Below are positions 25,371-38,100 of a stretch of DNA of 64,000 bases, in pieces. Source of the stretch: Budorcas taxicolor (taxonomy: Eukaryota > Chordata > Mammalia > Artiodactyla > Bovidae); assembly GCF_023091745.1 (NCBI RefSeq), contig NC_068920.1, forward strand, positions 2,914,001 through 2,978,000. The letters run 5' to 3'. The position numbers and the translations under genes are program-made. Under the pieces are notes generated by a model. It ran no database searches. It worked only from the letters and a program-made list of their open reading frames with translations, and had not been told where the DNA came from. Within the stretch, counting starts at the first letter, position 1. Every line of letters begins with the position of its first letter.

Positions 25371-25492
25371 CGAACCGGTGAAGGGAAAAGAGGTTCCTCT
25401 GGAATGAACTGAGACATCTGGGGGACTCTTGGAAAGGTGGCACGACCCTGGAGTTCCTCTCGCCGTTCCTGTTGAGAGGGCCTCCTCTAGAG

Positions 25493-28400
25493 ATGTGACT
25501 GGAAGGCCGGGAACTCTTTCCCGACGAAGCAGGGAAAGGATCCCTCATCTCGAGCTACGAGGCAGAAACGGGGCTCCTCTGGATGTGGGCGGGACCCTCG
25601 TGTTTCCTCTCGAGTGGAGACGGGTATGTCGGGGAACTTCTTGAAATGCACCAAGGATGTGAAGGACCCTTTCGAAGTTCCAGAGGTGAGGTGTGATGAG
25701 CCTCGAGACGCCTCAGCGGAAATGGGCCTCATCTCGCCTGGAGGGGAGAACCTCCTGGATTTTCTCGAGTTGCCGCAGGTCTTCTCGAGTTTCGACGGGA
25801 ACCTCAGGGACCCGCTGTGGTGGCCTCAGGAAAGGCCAGTCCCCATGCGAGTTGCTAGGGGCCCTCTCCGGATACCCCTCCCGTCCATGCCGGGGCCTAA
25901 GACCTTGTGTGGAGTCGGGGCCGGATCCTGAGGATTCCTCTCCAGTGTTGCCATGGATCTTTGGGGGCTTCCGAGTCTCCCCAGGGGAGTCAGGCCTCAT
26001 CTCGAGTGGGGGCATGCACGTGCGCTTTCCTGCCGAGCTGCAGCAATAGTGTCTGGCTTCCTGTCACGTGGATCAAGGGATCTGGGGCTTTCCCTCGAGG
26101 CTTTCCCACGAGGCTTTCCCACAGGCCCGTTCCACGTGCCACCTTGGTGTGAGTCGATCCTCGGCGTGAATGACGAGCCGGTGAAGGGAAAAGAGGTTCC
26201 TCTGGAATGGACTGAGTTATCTGGGGGACTCTTGGGATGGTGGGACGACCCTGGAGTTCCTCTCGCCGTTCCTGTTGAGAGGGCCTCCTCTTGAGGTGCG
26301 ACGGGAACGCCGGGAACTCTTTCCCGACGAAGCAGGGAAAGGATCCCTCATCTCGAGCTACGAGGCGGAAACGGGGCGCCTCTGGATGGGGGCAGGACCC
26401 TCGTGTTTCCTCTCGAGTGGAGACGATTATGTCTGGGAACTTCTTGATTTGCACCAAGGGTGTGAAGGACCCTTTCGAAGTTCCAGAGGTGAGGTGTGAT
26501 CAGCCTCGAGACGCCTCAGCGGAAATGGGCCTCATCTCGCCTGGAGGGGAGAACCTCCTGGATTTTCTCGAGTTGCGGCAGGTCTTCTCAAGTTACGACG
26601 GGGACCTCAGGGACCCGCTCTGGTGGACTCAGGAAAGGCCAGCCCAATGCGAGTTGATAGGCGCCATCTCGGGATTCCTCTCCCGTCCATGCCGGGGCCT
26701 AAGACCTTGTGTGGAGTCGGGGCCGGAACCTGAGGATTCCTCTCCAGTGTTGCCATGGATCTTGGGGTGGTTCTGAGTCTCCCCAGGGGAGTCAGGCCTC
26801 GTCTCGTGTGGGGGCATGCACGTGCGCTTTCCTCCCGAGCTGCAGCAGTAGTGTCACGCTTCCTGTCACGTGGATCAAGGGATCTGTGGCTTTCCCTCGA
26901 GGCTTTCCCTCGAGGCTGTCCCACAGGGCTGTGCCACGTGCCACCTTGGTGTGAGTCGATCCTCGGCGTGAAAGACGAGCCGGTGAAGGGAAAAGAGGTT
27001 CCTCTGGAATGGACTGAGATATCTGGGGGACTCTTGGAATGGTGGCACGTCCCTGGAGTTCCTCTCGCCGTTCCTGTTGATAGGGCCTCCTCTTGAGTTG
27101 CGACGGGAACGCCAGGAACTCTTTCCCGACGAAGCAGGGAAAGGATCGCTCACCTCGAGCTACGAGGCGGAAACGGGGCTCCTCTGGATGTGGGCGGGAC
27201 CCTCGTGTTTCCTCTCGAGTGGAGACGGGTATGTCGGGGAACTTCTTGATTTGCACCAAGGGTTTGAAGGACCGTTTCGAAGTTCCAGAGGTGAGGTGTG
27301 ATCAGCCTCGAGACGCCTCAGCGGAAATGGGCCTCATATCGCCTGGAGGGGAGAACCTCCTGGATTTTCTCGAGTTGCGGCAGGTCTTCTCGTATTACGA
27401 CGGGGACCTCAGGGACCCGCTCTGGTGGCCTCAGGAAAGAACAGTCCTCACGCGAGAAGCTTGGGGCCCTCTCGGGATTCCTCTCCCCTCCATGCCGGGT
27501 TCTAAGACCTTGTGTGGAGTCGGGGCTGATCCTGAGGATTCCTCTCCAGTGTTGCCATGGATCTTTAGGGGCTTCCGAGTCTCCCCAGGGGAGTCAGGCC
27601 TCATCTCGAGTGGGGGCATGCACGTGCGCTTTCCTGCCGAGCTGCAGCAGTAGTGTCTGGCTTCCTGTCACGTGGATCAAGGGATCTGTGGCTTTCCCTC
27701 GAGGCTTTCCCTCGAGGCTTTCCCACAGGGCTGTGCCACGTGCCACCTTGGTGTGAGTCGATCCTCGGCGTGAAAGATGAGCCGTTGAAGGGAAAATAGG
27801 TACCTCTGGAATGGACTGAGACCTCTGGGGGACTCTTGGAATGGTGGCACGACCCTGGAGCTCCTCTCGCCGTTCCCGTTGAGAGGGCCTCCTCTTGAGG
27901 TGCGACGGGAACGCCGGGAACTCTTTCCCGACGAAGCAGGGAAAGGATCCCTCATCTCGAGGTACGAGGCGGAAACGGGGCGCCTCTGGATGTGGGCGGG
28001 ACCCTCGTGTTTCCTCTCGAGTGGAGACGGGTATGTCGGGGAACTTCTTGATTTGCACCAAGGGTGTGAAGGACCCTTTCGAAGTTCCAGAGGTGAGGTG
28101 TGATCGGCCTCGAGACGCCTCAGCGGAAATGGGCCTCATCTCGCCTGGAGGGGAGAACCTCCTGGATTTTCTCGAGTTGTGGCAGGTCTTCTCGAGTTAC
28201 GACGGGGACCTCAGGGACCCGCTCTGATGGCCTCAGGAAAGGCCAGTCCCCATCCGAGTTGCTAGGGGCCCTCTCGGGATTCCTCTCCCGTCCATGCCGG
28301 GGCCTCAGATCTTGTGTGGAGTCGCGGCCGGAACCTGAGGATTCCTCTCCAGTGTTGCCATGGATCTTGGGGTGCTTCTGAGTCTCCCCAGGGGGGTCAG

Positions 28401-30571
28401 GCCTCGTCTCGAGTGGGGGCATGCACGTGCGCTTTCCACTCGAACAGCAGCAGTAGTGTCACGCTTCCTGTCACGTGGATCAAGGGATCTGTGGCTTTCC
28501 CTCGAGGCTTTCCCTTGAGGCTTTCCCACGAGGCTTTCCCACAGGCCCGTGCCAGGTGCCACCTTGGTGTAAGTCTATCCTCGGTGTGAAAAACGAGCCG
28601 GTGAAGGGAAAAGAGGTTCCTCTGGAATGGACTGAGACATCTGCGGGACTCTTGGATTGGTGGCACGACCCTGGAGTTCCTCTCGCCGTTCCTGTTGAGA
28701 GGGCCTCCTCTTGAGGTGCGACGGGAAGGCCGGGAACTCTTTCCCGACGAAGCAGGGAAAGGATCCCTCATCTCAAGCTATGAGGCACAAACGGGGCTCC
28801 TCTGGATGTGGGCGGGACCCTCGTGTTTCCTCTCGAGTGGAGACGGGTATGTCGGGGAACTTCTTGATTTGCACCAAGGGTTTGAAGGACCCTTTCGAAG
28901 TTCCAGAGGTGAGGTGTGATCAGCCTCGAGACGCCTCAGCGGAAATGGGCCTCATCTCGCCTGGAGGGGAGAACCCCCTGGATTTTCTCGAGTTGTGGCA
29001 GGTCTTCTCGTATTACGATGGGGACCTCAGGGACCCGATCTGGTGGCCTCGGGAAAGAACAGTCCTCATGCGAGAAGCTTGGGGCCCTCTCGGGATTCCT
29101 CTCCCCTCCATGCCGGGTCCTAAGACCTTGTGTGGAGTCGGGGCTGATCCTGAGGATTCCTCTCCAGTGTTGCCATGGATCTTTGGGGGCTTCCGAGTCT
29201 CCCCAGGGGAGTCAGGCCTCATCTCGAGTGGGGGCATGCACGTGCGCTTTCCTGCCGAGCTGCAGCAGTAGTGTCTGGCTTCCTGTCACGTGGATCAAGG
29301 GATCTGTGCCTTTCCCTCGAGGCTTTCCCTCGAGGCTTTCCCACGAGGATTTCAAACAGGCCCGTGCCACATGCCACCTTGGTGTGAGTCGATCCTCGGC
29401 GTGAATGACGAGCCGGTGAAGGGAAAAGAGGTTCCTCTGGAATGGACTGAGTCATCTGGGGGACTCTTGGATTGGTGGCACGACCCTGGAGTTCCTCTCG
29501 CCGTTCCTGTTGAGAGGGCCTCCTCTTGAGGTGCGACGGGAACGCCGGGAACTCTTTCCTGACGAAGCAGGGAAAGGATCCCTCATCTCGAGCTACGAGG
29601 CGGAAACGGGGCGCCTCTGGATGGGGCAGGACCCTCGTGTTTCCTCTCGAGTGGAGACGAGTATGTCGGGGAACTTCTTGATTTGCACCAAGGGTGTGAA
29701 GGACCCTTTCGAAGTTCCAGAGGTGAGGTGTGATCAGCCTCGAGACGCCTCAGCGGAAATGGGCCTCATCTCGCCTGGAGGGGAGAACCTCCTGGATTTT
29801 CTCGAGTTGCTGCAGGTCTTCTCGAGTTACGTCGGGGACCTCAGGGACCCGCTCTGGTGGCCTCAGGAAAGGCCAGTCCCCATGCGAGTTGCTAGGGGCC
29901 CTCTCGAGATTCCTCTCCCGTCCATGCCGGGGCCTAAGACCTTGTGTGGAGTTGGGGCCGGAACCTGAGGATTCCTCTCCAGTGCTGCCAAGGATCTTGG
30001 GGTGCTTCTTAGTCTCCCCAGTGGAGTCAGGCCTCGTCTCGAGTGGGGGCATGCACGTGCGCTTTCCTCCCGAACTGCAGCAGTAGTGTCACGCTTCCTG
30101 TCACGTGGATCAAGGGATCTGTGGCTTTCCCTCGAGGCTTTCCCACGAGGCTGTCCCACAGGGCTGTGCCACGTGCCACCTTGGTGTGAGTCGATCCTCG
30201 GCGTGAAAGACGAGCCAGTGAAGGGAAAAGATGTTCCTCTGGAATGGACTGAGACATCTGGGGGACTCTTGGCATGGTGGTACGACCCTGGAGTTTTTCT
30301 CGCCGTTCCTGTTGAGAGGGCCTCCTCTTGAGATGCGACGGGAACGCCAGGAACTCTTTCCCGACGAAGCAGGGAAAGGATCCGTCACCTCGAGCTACGA
30401 GGCGGAAATGGGGCTCCTCTGGATGTGGGCGGGACCCTCGTGATTCCTCTCGAGTGGAGACGGGTATGTCGGGGAACTTCTTGATTTGCACCAAGGGTTT
30501 GAAGGACCCTTTCGAAGTTCCAGAGGTGAGGTGTGATCAGCCTCGAGACGCCTCAGCGGAAATGGGCCTCA
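25493..30571 (+). repeat. Nine-monomer higher-order repeat, partial copy 2 (A-B-X-Y-C-Z)
   Basis: Repeats 18222 to ~23300 at an offset of 7,271 bp (7,270 bp after a one-base deletion in a G run at 29623-29626). Over about 5.08 kb I read roughly ten differences, for example 19112/26383, 19585/26856, 20293/27564, 21456/28727 and 22880/30150, so identity is near 99.8%. Similarity falls off on the left just before 25493 and on the right near 30572, where copy 1 has CATCTCG followed by CTCGAGTTACG and this copy has CATATCG followed by CTCGTATTACG (type X). D, E and F are missing from this copy. Confidence 0.9.
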
Positions 30572-32753
30572 TATCGCCTGGAGGGGAGAACCTCCTGGAT
30601 TTTCTCGAGTTGCGGCAGGTCTTCTCGTATTACGACGGGGACCTCAGGGACCCGCTCTGGTGGCCTCAGGAAAGAACAGTCCTCACGCGAGAAGCTTGGG
30701 GCCCTCTCGGGATTCCTCTCCCCTCCATGCCGGGTTCTAAGACCTTGTGTGGAGTCGGGGCTGATCCTGAGGATTCCTCTCCAGTGTTGCCATGGATCTT
30801 TGGGGGCTTCCGAGTCTCCCCAGGGGAGTCAGGCCTCATCTCGAGTGGGGGCATGCACGTGCGCTTTCCTGCCGAGCTGCAGCAGTAGTGTCTGGCTTCC
30901 TGTCACGTGGATCAAGGGATCTGTGGCTTTCCCTCGAGGCTTTCCCTCGAGGCTTTCCCACAGGGCTGTGCCACGTGCCACCTTGGTGTGAGTCGATCCT
31001 CGGCGTGAAAGATGAGCCGTTGAAGGGAATATAGGTACCTCTGGAATGGACTGAGACCTCTGGGGGACTCTTGGAATGGTGGCACCTCCCTGGAGCTCCT
31101 CTCGCCGTTCCCGTTGAGAGGGCCTCCTCTTGAGATGCGACGGGAACGCCAGGAACTCTTTCCCGACGAAGCAGGGAAAGGATCCCTCATCTCGAGGTAC
31201 GAGGCGGAAACGGGGCGCCTCTGGATGTGGGCGGGACCCTCGTGTTTCCTCTCGAGTGGAGACGGGTATGTCGGGGAACTTCTTGATTTGCACCAAGGGT
31301 GTGAAGGACCCTTTCGAAGTTCCAGAGGTGAGGTGTGATCGGCCTCGATACGCCTCAGCGGAAATGGGCCTCATCTCGCCTGGAGGGGAGAACCTCCTGG
31401 ATTTTCTCGAGTTGTGGCAGGTCTTCTCGAGTTACGACGGGGACCTCAGGGACCCGCTCTGGTGGCCTCAGGAAAGGCCAGTCCCCATCCGAGTTGCTAG
31501 GGGCCCTCTCGGGATTCCTCTCCCGTCCATGCCGGGGCCTCAGATCTTGTGTGGAGTCGCGGCCGGAACCTGAGGATTCCTCTCCAGTGTTGCCATGGAT
31601 CTTGTGGTGCTTCTGAGTCTCCCCAGGGGGGTCAGGCCTCGTCTCGACTGGGGGCATGCACGTGCGCTTTCCACTCGAACAGCAGCAGTAGTGTCACGCT
31701 TCCTGTCACGTGGATCAAGGGATCTGTGGCTTTCCCTCGAGGCTTTCCCTCGAGGCTTTCCCACGAGGCTTTCCCACAGGCCCGTGCCAGGTGCCACCTT
31801 GGTGTAAGTCTATCCTCGGTGTGAAAAACGAGCCGGTGAAGGGAAAAGAGGTTCCTCTGGAATGGACTGAGACATCTGCGGGACTCTTGGATTGGTGGCA
31901 CGACCCTGGAGTTCCTCTCGCCGTTCCTGTTGAGAGGGCCTCCTCTTGAGGTGCGACGGGAACGCCGGGAACTCTTTCCCGACGAAGCAGGGAAAGGATC
32001 CCTCATCTCGAGCTACGAGGCGGAAACGGGGTGCCTCTGGATGGGGGCAGGACCCTCGTGTTTCCTCTCGAATGGAGACCAGTATGTCGGGGAACTTCTT
32101 GATTTGCACCAAGGGTGTGAAGAACCCTTTCGAAGTTCCAGAGGTGAGGTGTGATCAGCCTCGAGATGCCTCAGCGGAAATGGGCCTCATCTCGCCTGGA
32201 GGGGAGAACCTCCTGGATTTTCTCGAGTTGCTGCAGGTCTTCTCGAGTTACGACGGGGACCTCAGGGACCCGCTCTGGTGGCCTCAGGAAAGGCCAGTCC
32301 CCATGCGAGTTGCTAGGGGCCCTCTCGAGATTCCTCTCCCGTCCATGCCGGGGCCTAAGACCTTGTGTGGAGTTGGGGCCGGAACCTGAGGATTCCTCTC
32401 CAGTGCTGCCAAGGATCTTGGGGTGCTTCTTAGTCTCCCCAGTGGAGTCAGGCCTCGTCTCGAGTGGGGGCATGCACGTGCGCTTTCCTCCCGAACTGCA
32501 GCAGTAGTGTCATGCTTCCTGTCACGTGGATCAAGGGATCTGTGGCTTTCCCTCGAGGCTTTCCCACGAGGCTGTCCCACAGGGCTGTGCCACGTGCCAC
32601 CTTGGTGTGAGTCGATCCTCGGCGTGAAAGACGAGCCAGTGAAGGGAAAAGATGTTCCTCTGGAATGGACTGAGACATCTGGGGGACTCTTGGCATGGTG
32701 GCACGACCCTGGAGTTTTTCTCGCCGTTCCTGTTGAGAGGGCCTCCTCTTGAG
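30333..32753 (+). repeat. X-Y-Z trimer, copy 1 (2,421 bp)
   Basis: Monomers X 30333 (802 bp), Y 31135 (816 bp), Z 31951 (803 bp). The same three types occur in the nine-monomer unit with C between Y and Z, so the trimer can be derived from it by loss of C and of the flanking types. Small private changes include GATACGCCTC near 31348 in the Y monomer. Confidence 0.88.
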
Positions 32754-35174
32754 ATGCGACGGGAACGCCAGGAACTCTTTCCCGACGAAGCAGGGAAAGG
32801 ATCCGTCACCTCGAGCTACGAGGCGGAAATGGGGCTCCTCTGGATGTGGGCGGCACCCTCGTGTTTCCTCTCGAGTGGAGACGGGTATGTCGGGGAACTT
32901 CTTGATTTGCACCAAGGGTTTGAAGGACCCTTTCGAAGTTCCAGAGGTGAGGTGTGATCAGCCTCGAGATGCCTCAGCGGAAATGGGCCTCATATCGCCT
33001 GGAGGGGAGAACCTCCTGGATTTTCTCGAGTTGCGGCAGGTCTTCTCGTATTACGACGGGGACCTCAGGGACCCGCTCTGGTGGCCTCAGGAAAGAACAG
33101 TCCTCACGCGAGAAGCTTGGGGCCCTCTCGGGATTCCTCTCCCCTCCATGCCGGGTTCTAAGACCTTGTGTGGAGTCGGGGCTGATCCTGAGGATTCCTC
33201 TCCAGTGTTGCCATGGATCTCTGGGGGCTTCCGAGTCTCCCCAGGGGAGTCAGGCCTCATCTCGAGTGGGGGCATGCACGTGCGCTTTCCTGCCGAGCTG
33301 CAGCAGTAGTGTCTGGCTTCCTGTCACGTGGATCAAGGGATCTGTGGCTTTCCCTCGAGGCTTTCCCTCGAGGCTTTCCCACAGGGCTGTGCCACGTGCC
33401 ACCTTGGTGTGAGTCGATCCTCGGCGTGAAAGATGAGCCGTTGAAGGGAAAATAGGTACCTCTGGAATGGACTGAGACCTCTGGGGGACTCTAGGAATGG
33501 TGGCACGACCCTGGAGCTCCTCTCGCCGTTCCCGTTGAGAGGGCCTCCTCTTGAGATGCGACGGGAACTCCAGGAACTCTTTCCCGACGAAGCAGGGAAA
33601 GGATCCCTCATCTCGAGGTACGAGGCGGAAACGGGGCGCCTCTGGATGTGGGCGGGACCCTCGTGTTTCCTCTCGAGTGGAGACGGGTATGTCGGGGAAC
33701 TTCTTGATTTGCACCAAGGGTGTGAAGGACCCTTTCGAAGTTCCAGAGGTGAGGTGTGATCGGCCTCGAGACGCCTCAGCGGAAATGGGCCTCATCTCGC
33801 CTGGAGGGGAGAACCTCCTGGATTTTCTCGAGTTGTGGCAGGTCTTCTCGAGTTACGACGGGGACCTCAGGGACCTGCTCTGGTGGCCTCAGGAAAGGCC
33901 AGTCCCCATCCGAGTTGCTAGGGGCCCTCTCGGGATTCCTCTCCCGTCCATGCCGGGGCCTCAGATCTTGTGTGGAGTCGCGGCCGGAACCTGAGGATTC
34001 CTCTCCAGTGTTGCCATGGATCTTGGGGTGCTTCTGAGTCTCCCCAGGGGGGTCAGGCCTCGTCTCGACTGGGGGCATGCACGTGCGCTTTCCACTCGAA
34101 CAGCAGCAGTAGTGTCACGCTTCCTGTCACGTGGATCAAGGGATCTGTGGCTTTCCCTCGAGGCTTTCCCTCGAGGCTTTCCCACGAGGCTTTCCCACAG
34201 GCCCGTGCCAGGTGCCACCTTGGTGTAAGTCTATCCTCGGTGTGAAAAACGAGCCGGTGAAGGGAAAAGAGGTTCCTCTGGAATGGACTGAGACATCTGC
34301 GGGACTCTTGGATTGGTGGCACGACCCTGGAGTTCCTCTCGCCGTTCCTGTTGAGAGGGCCTCCTCTTGAGGTGCGACGGGAACGCCGGGAACTCTTTCC
34401 CGACGAAGCAGGGAAAGGATCCCTCATCTCGAGCTACGAGGCGGAAACGGGGTGCCTCTGGATGGGGGCAGGACCCTCGTGTTTCCTCTCGAATGGAGAC
34501 CAGTATGTCGGGGAACTTCTTGATTTGCACCAAGGGTGTGAAGGACCCTTTCGAAGTTCCAGAGGTGAGGTGTGATCAGCCTCGAGATGCCTCAGCGGAA
34601 ATGGGCCTCATCTCGCCTGGAGGGGAGAACCTCCTGGATTTTCTCGAGTTGCTGCAGGTCTTCTCGAGTTACGACGGGGACCTCAGGGACCCGCTCTGGT
34701 GGCCTCAGGAAAGGCCAGTCCCCATGCGAGTTGCTAGGGGCCCTCTCGAGATTCCTCTCCCGTCCATGCCGGGGCCTAAGACCTTGTGTGGAGTTGGGGC
34801 CGGAACCTGAGGATTCCTCTCCAGTGCTGCCAAGGATCTTGGGGTGCTTCTTAGTCTCCCCAGTGGAGTCAGGCCTCGTCTCGAGTGGGGGCATGCACGT
34901 GCGCTTTCCTCCCGAACTGCAGCAGTAGTGTCATGCTTCCTGTCACGTGGATCAAGGGATCTGTGGCTTTCCCTCGAGGCTTTCCCACGAGGCTGTCCCA
35001 CAGGGCTGTGCCACGTGCCACCTTGGTGTGAGTCGATCCTCGGCGTGAAAGACGAGCCAGTGAAGGGAAAAGATGTTCCTCTGGAATGGACTGAGACATC
35101 TGGGGGACTCTTGGCATGGTGGTACGACCCTGGAGTTTTTCTCGCCGTTCCTGTTGAGAGGGCCTCCTCTTGAG
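32754..35174 (+). repeat. X-Y-Z trimer, copy 2 (2,421 bp)
   Basis: Monomers X 32754, Y 33556, Z 34372, at exactly 2,421 bp from copy 1 in each part, with few substitutions (for example GGAACTCCAGG at 33565 and CAGGGACCTGCTC near 33870). By hand I count 45 CpG in the ~800 bp from 34021 to 34810. Confidence 0.9.
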
Positions 35175-38100
35175 ATGCGACGGGAACGCCAGGAACTCTT
35201 TCCCGACGAAGCAGGGAAAGGATCCGTCACCTCGAGCTACGAGGCGGAAATGGGGCTCCTCTGGATGTGGGCGGGACCCTCGTGTTTCCTCTCGAGTGGA
35301 GACGGGTATGTCGGGGAACTTCTTGATTTGCACCAAGGGTTTGAAGGACCCTTTCGAAGTTCCAGAGGTGAGGTGTGATCAGCCTCGAGACGCCTCAGCG
35401 GAAATGGGCCTCATATCGCCTGGAGGGGAGAACCTCCTGGATTTTCTCGAGTTGCGGCAGGTCTTCTCGTATTACGACGGGGACCTCAGGGACCCGCTCT
35501 GGTGGCCTCAGGAAAGAACAGTCCTCACGCGAGAAGCTTGGGGCCCTCTCGGGATTCCTCTCCCCTCCATGCCGGGTTCTAAGACCTTGTGTGGAGTCGG
35601 GGCTGATCCTGAGGATTCCTCTCCAGTGTTGCCATGGATCTCTGGGGGCTTCCGAGTCTCCCCAGGGGAGTCAGGCCTCATCTCGAGTGGGGGCATGCAC
35701 GTGCGCTTTCCTGCCGAGCTGCAGCAGTAGTGTCTGGCTTCCTGTCACGTGGATCAAGGGATCTGTGGCTTTCCCTCGAGGCTTTCCCTCGAGGCTTTCC
35801 CACAGGGCTGTGCCACGTGCCACCTTGGTGTGAGTCGATCCTCGGCGTGAAAGATGAGCCGTTGAAGGGAAAATAGGTTCCTCTGGAATGGACTGAGACC
35901 TCTGGGGGACTCTTGGAATGGTGGCACGACCCTGGAGCTCCTCTCGCCGTTCCTGTTGAGAGGGCCTCCTCTTGAGGTGCGACGGGAACGCCGGGAACTC
36001 TTTCCCGACGAAGCAGGGAAAGGATCCCTCATCTCGAGGTACGAGGCGGAAACGGGGCGCCTCTGGATGTGGGCGGGACCCTCGTGTTTCCTCTCGAGTG
36101 GAGACGGGTATATCGGGGAACTTCTTGATTTGCACCAAGGGTGTGAAGGACCCTTTCGAAGTTCCAGAGGTGAGGTGTGATCAGCCTCGAGACGCCTCAG
36201 CGGAAATGGGCCTCATCTCGCCTGGAGGGGAGAACCTCCTGGATTTTCTCGAGTTGTGGCAGGTCTTCTCGAGTTACGACGGGGACCTCAGGGACCCGCT
36301 CTGGTGGCCTCAGGAAAGGCCAGTCCCCATCCGAGTTGCTAGGGGCCCTCTCGGGATTCCTCTCCCGTCCATGCCGGGGCCTCAGATCTTGTGTGGAGTC
36401 GCGGCCGGAACCTGAGGATTCCTCTCCAGTGTTGCCATGGATCTTGGGGTGCTTCTGAGTCTCCCCAGGGGGGTCAGGCCTCGTCTCGACTGGGGGCATG
36501 CACGTGCGCTTTCCACTCGAACAGCAGCAGTAGTGTCACGCTTCCTGTCACGTGGATCAAGGGATCTGTGGCTTTCCCTCGAGGCTTTCCCTCGAGGCTT
36601 TCCCACGAGGCTTTCCCACAGGCCCGTGCCAGGTGCCACCTTGGTGTAAGTCTATCCTCGGTGTGAAAAACGAGCCGGTGAAGGGAAAAGAGGTTCCTCT
36701 GGAATGGACTGAGACATCTGCGGGACTCTTGGATTGGTGGCACGACCCTGGAGTTCCTCTCGCCGTTCCTGTTGAGAGGGCCTCCTCTTGAGGTGCGACG
36801 GGAATGCCGGGAACTCTTTCCCGACGAAGCAGGGAAAGGATCCCTCATCTCGAGCTACGAGGCGGAAACGGGGTGCCTCTGGATGGGGGCAGGACCCTCG
36901 TGTTTCCTCTCGAGTGGAGACGAGTATGTCGGGGAACTTCTTGATTTGCACCAAGGGTGTGAAGGACCCTTTCGAAGTTCCAGAGGTGAGGTGTGATCAG
37001 CCTCGAGATGCCTCAGCGGAAATGGGCCTCATCTCGCCTGGAGGGGAGAACCTCCTGGATTTTCTCGAGTTGCTGCAGGTCTTCTCGAGTTACGACGGGG
37101 ACCTCAGGGACCCGCTCTGGTGGCCTCAGGAAAGGCCAGTCCCCATCCGAGTTGCTAGGGGCCCTCTCGGGATTCCTCTCCCGTCCATGCCGGGGCCTCA
37201 GATCTTGTGTGGAGTCGCGGCCGTAACCTGAGGATTCCTCTCCAGTGTTGCCATGGATCTTGGGGTGCTTCTGAGTCTCCCCAGGGGGGTCAGGCCTCGT
37301 CTCGACTGGGGGCATGCACGTGCGCTTTCCACTCGAACAGCAGCAGTAGTGTCACGCTTCCTGTCACGTGGATCAAGGGATCTGTGGCTTTCCCTCGAGG
37401 CTTTCCCTCGAGGCTTTCCCACGAGGCTTTCCCACAGGCCCGTGCCAGGTGCCACCTTGGTGTAAGTCTATCCTCGGTGTGAAAAACGAGCCGGTGAAGG
37501 GAAAAGAGGTTCCTCTGGAATGGACTGAGACATCTGCGGGACTCTTGGATTGGTGGCACGACCCTGGAGTTCCTCTCGCCGTTCCTGTTGAGAGGGCCTC
37601 CTCTTGAGGTGCGACGGGAACGCCGGGAACTCTTTCCCGACGAAGCAGGGAAAGGATCCCTCATCTCGAGCTACGAGGCGGAAACGGGGTGCCTCTGGAT
37701 GGGGGCAGGACCCTCGTGTTTCCTCTCGAATGGAGACCAGTATGTCGGGGAACTTCTTGATTTGCACCAAGGGTGTGAAGGACCCTTTCGAAGTTCCAGA
37801 GGTGAGGTGTGATCAGCCTCGAGATGCCTCAGCGGAAATGGGCCTCATCTCGCCTGGAGGGGAGAACCTCCTGGATTTTCTCGAGTTGCTGCAGGTCTTC
37901 TCGAGTTACGACGGGGACCTCAGGGACCCGCTCTGGTGGCCTCAGGAAAGGCCAGTCCCCATGCGAGTTGCTAGGGGCCCTCTCGAGATTCCTCTCCCGT
38001 CCATGCCGGGGCCTAAGACCTTGTGTGGAGTTGGGGCCGGAACCTGAGGATTCCTCTCCAGTGCTGCCAAGGATCTTGGGGTGCTTCTTAGTCACCCCAG

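Larger units (their letters stand above)
18222..25492 (+). repeat. Nine-monomer higher-order repeat, copy 1 (7,271 bp)
   Basis: Monomers A 18222, B 19025, X 19827, Y 20629, C 21445, Z 22260, D 23063, E 23878, F 24694. Type marks: A has GATGTGACTGGAAGG; B has GGAGACGATTATG; X has CATATCGCCTGG, CTTCTCGTATTACG and a HindIII site AAGCTT; Y has CATCCGAGTTGC and CTCAGATCTTG; C has GAGGCACAAACGG; Z has TTGCTGCAGGTC and GCTGCCAAGGATC; E has TTGATTTTCCTCAAGG. D is itself composite, X-like in its first part and B-like further on. The next unit starts at 25493 with type A again. Confidence 0.9.
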
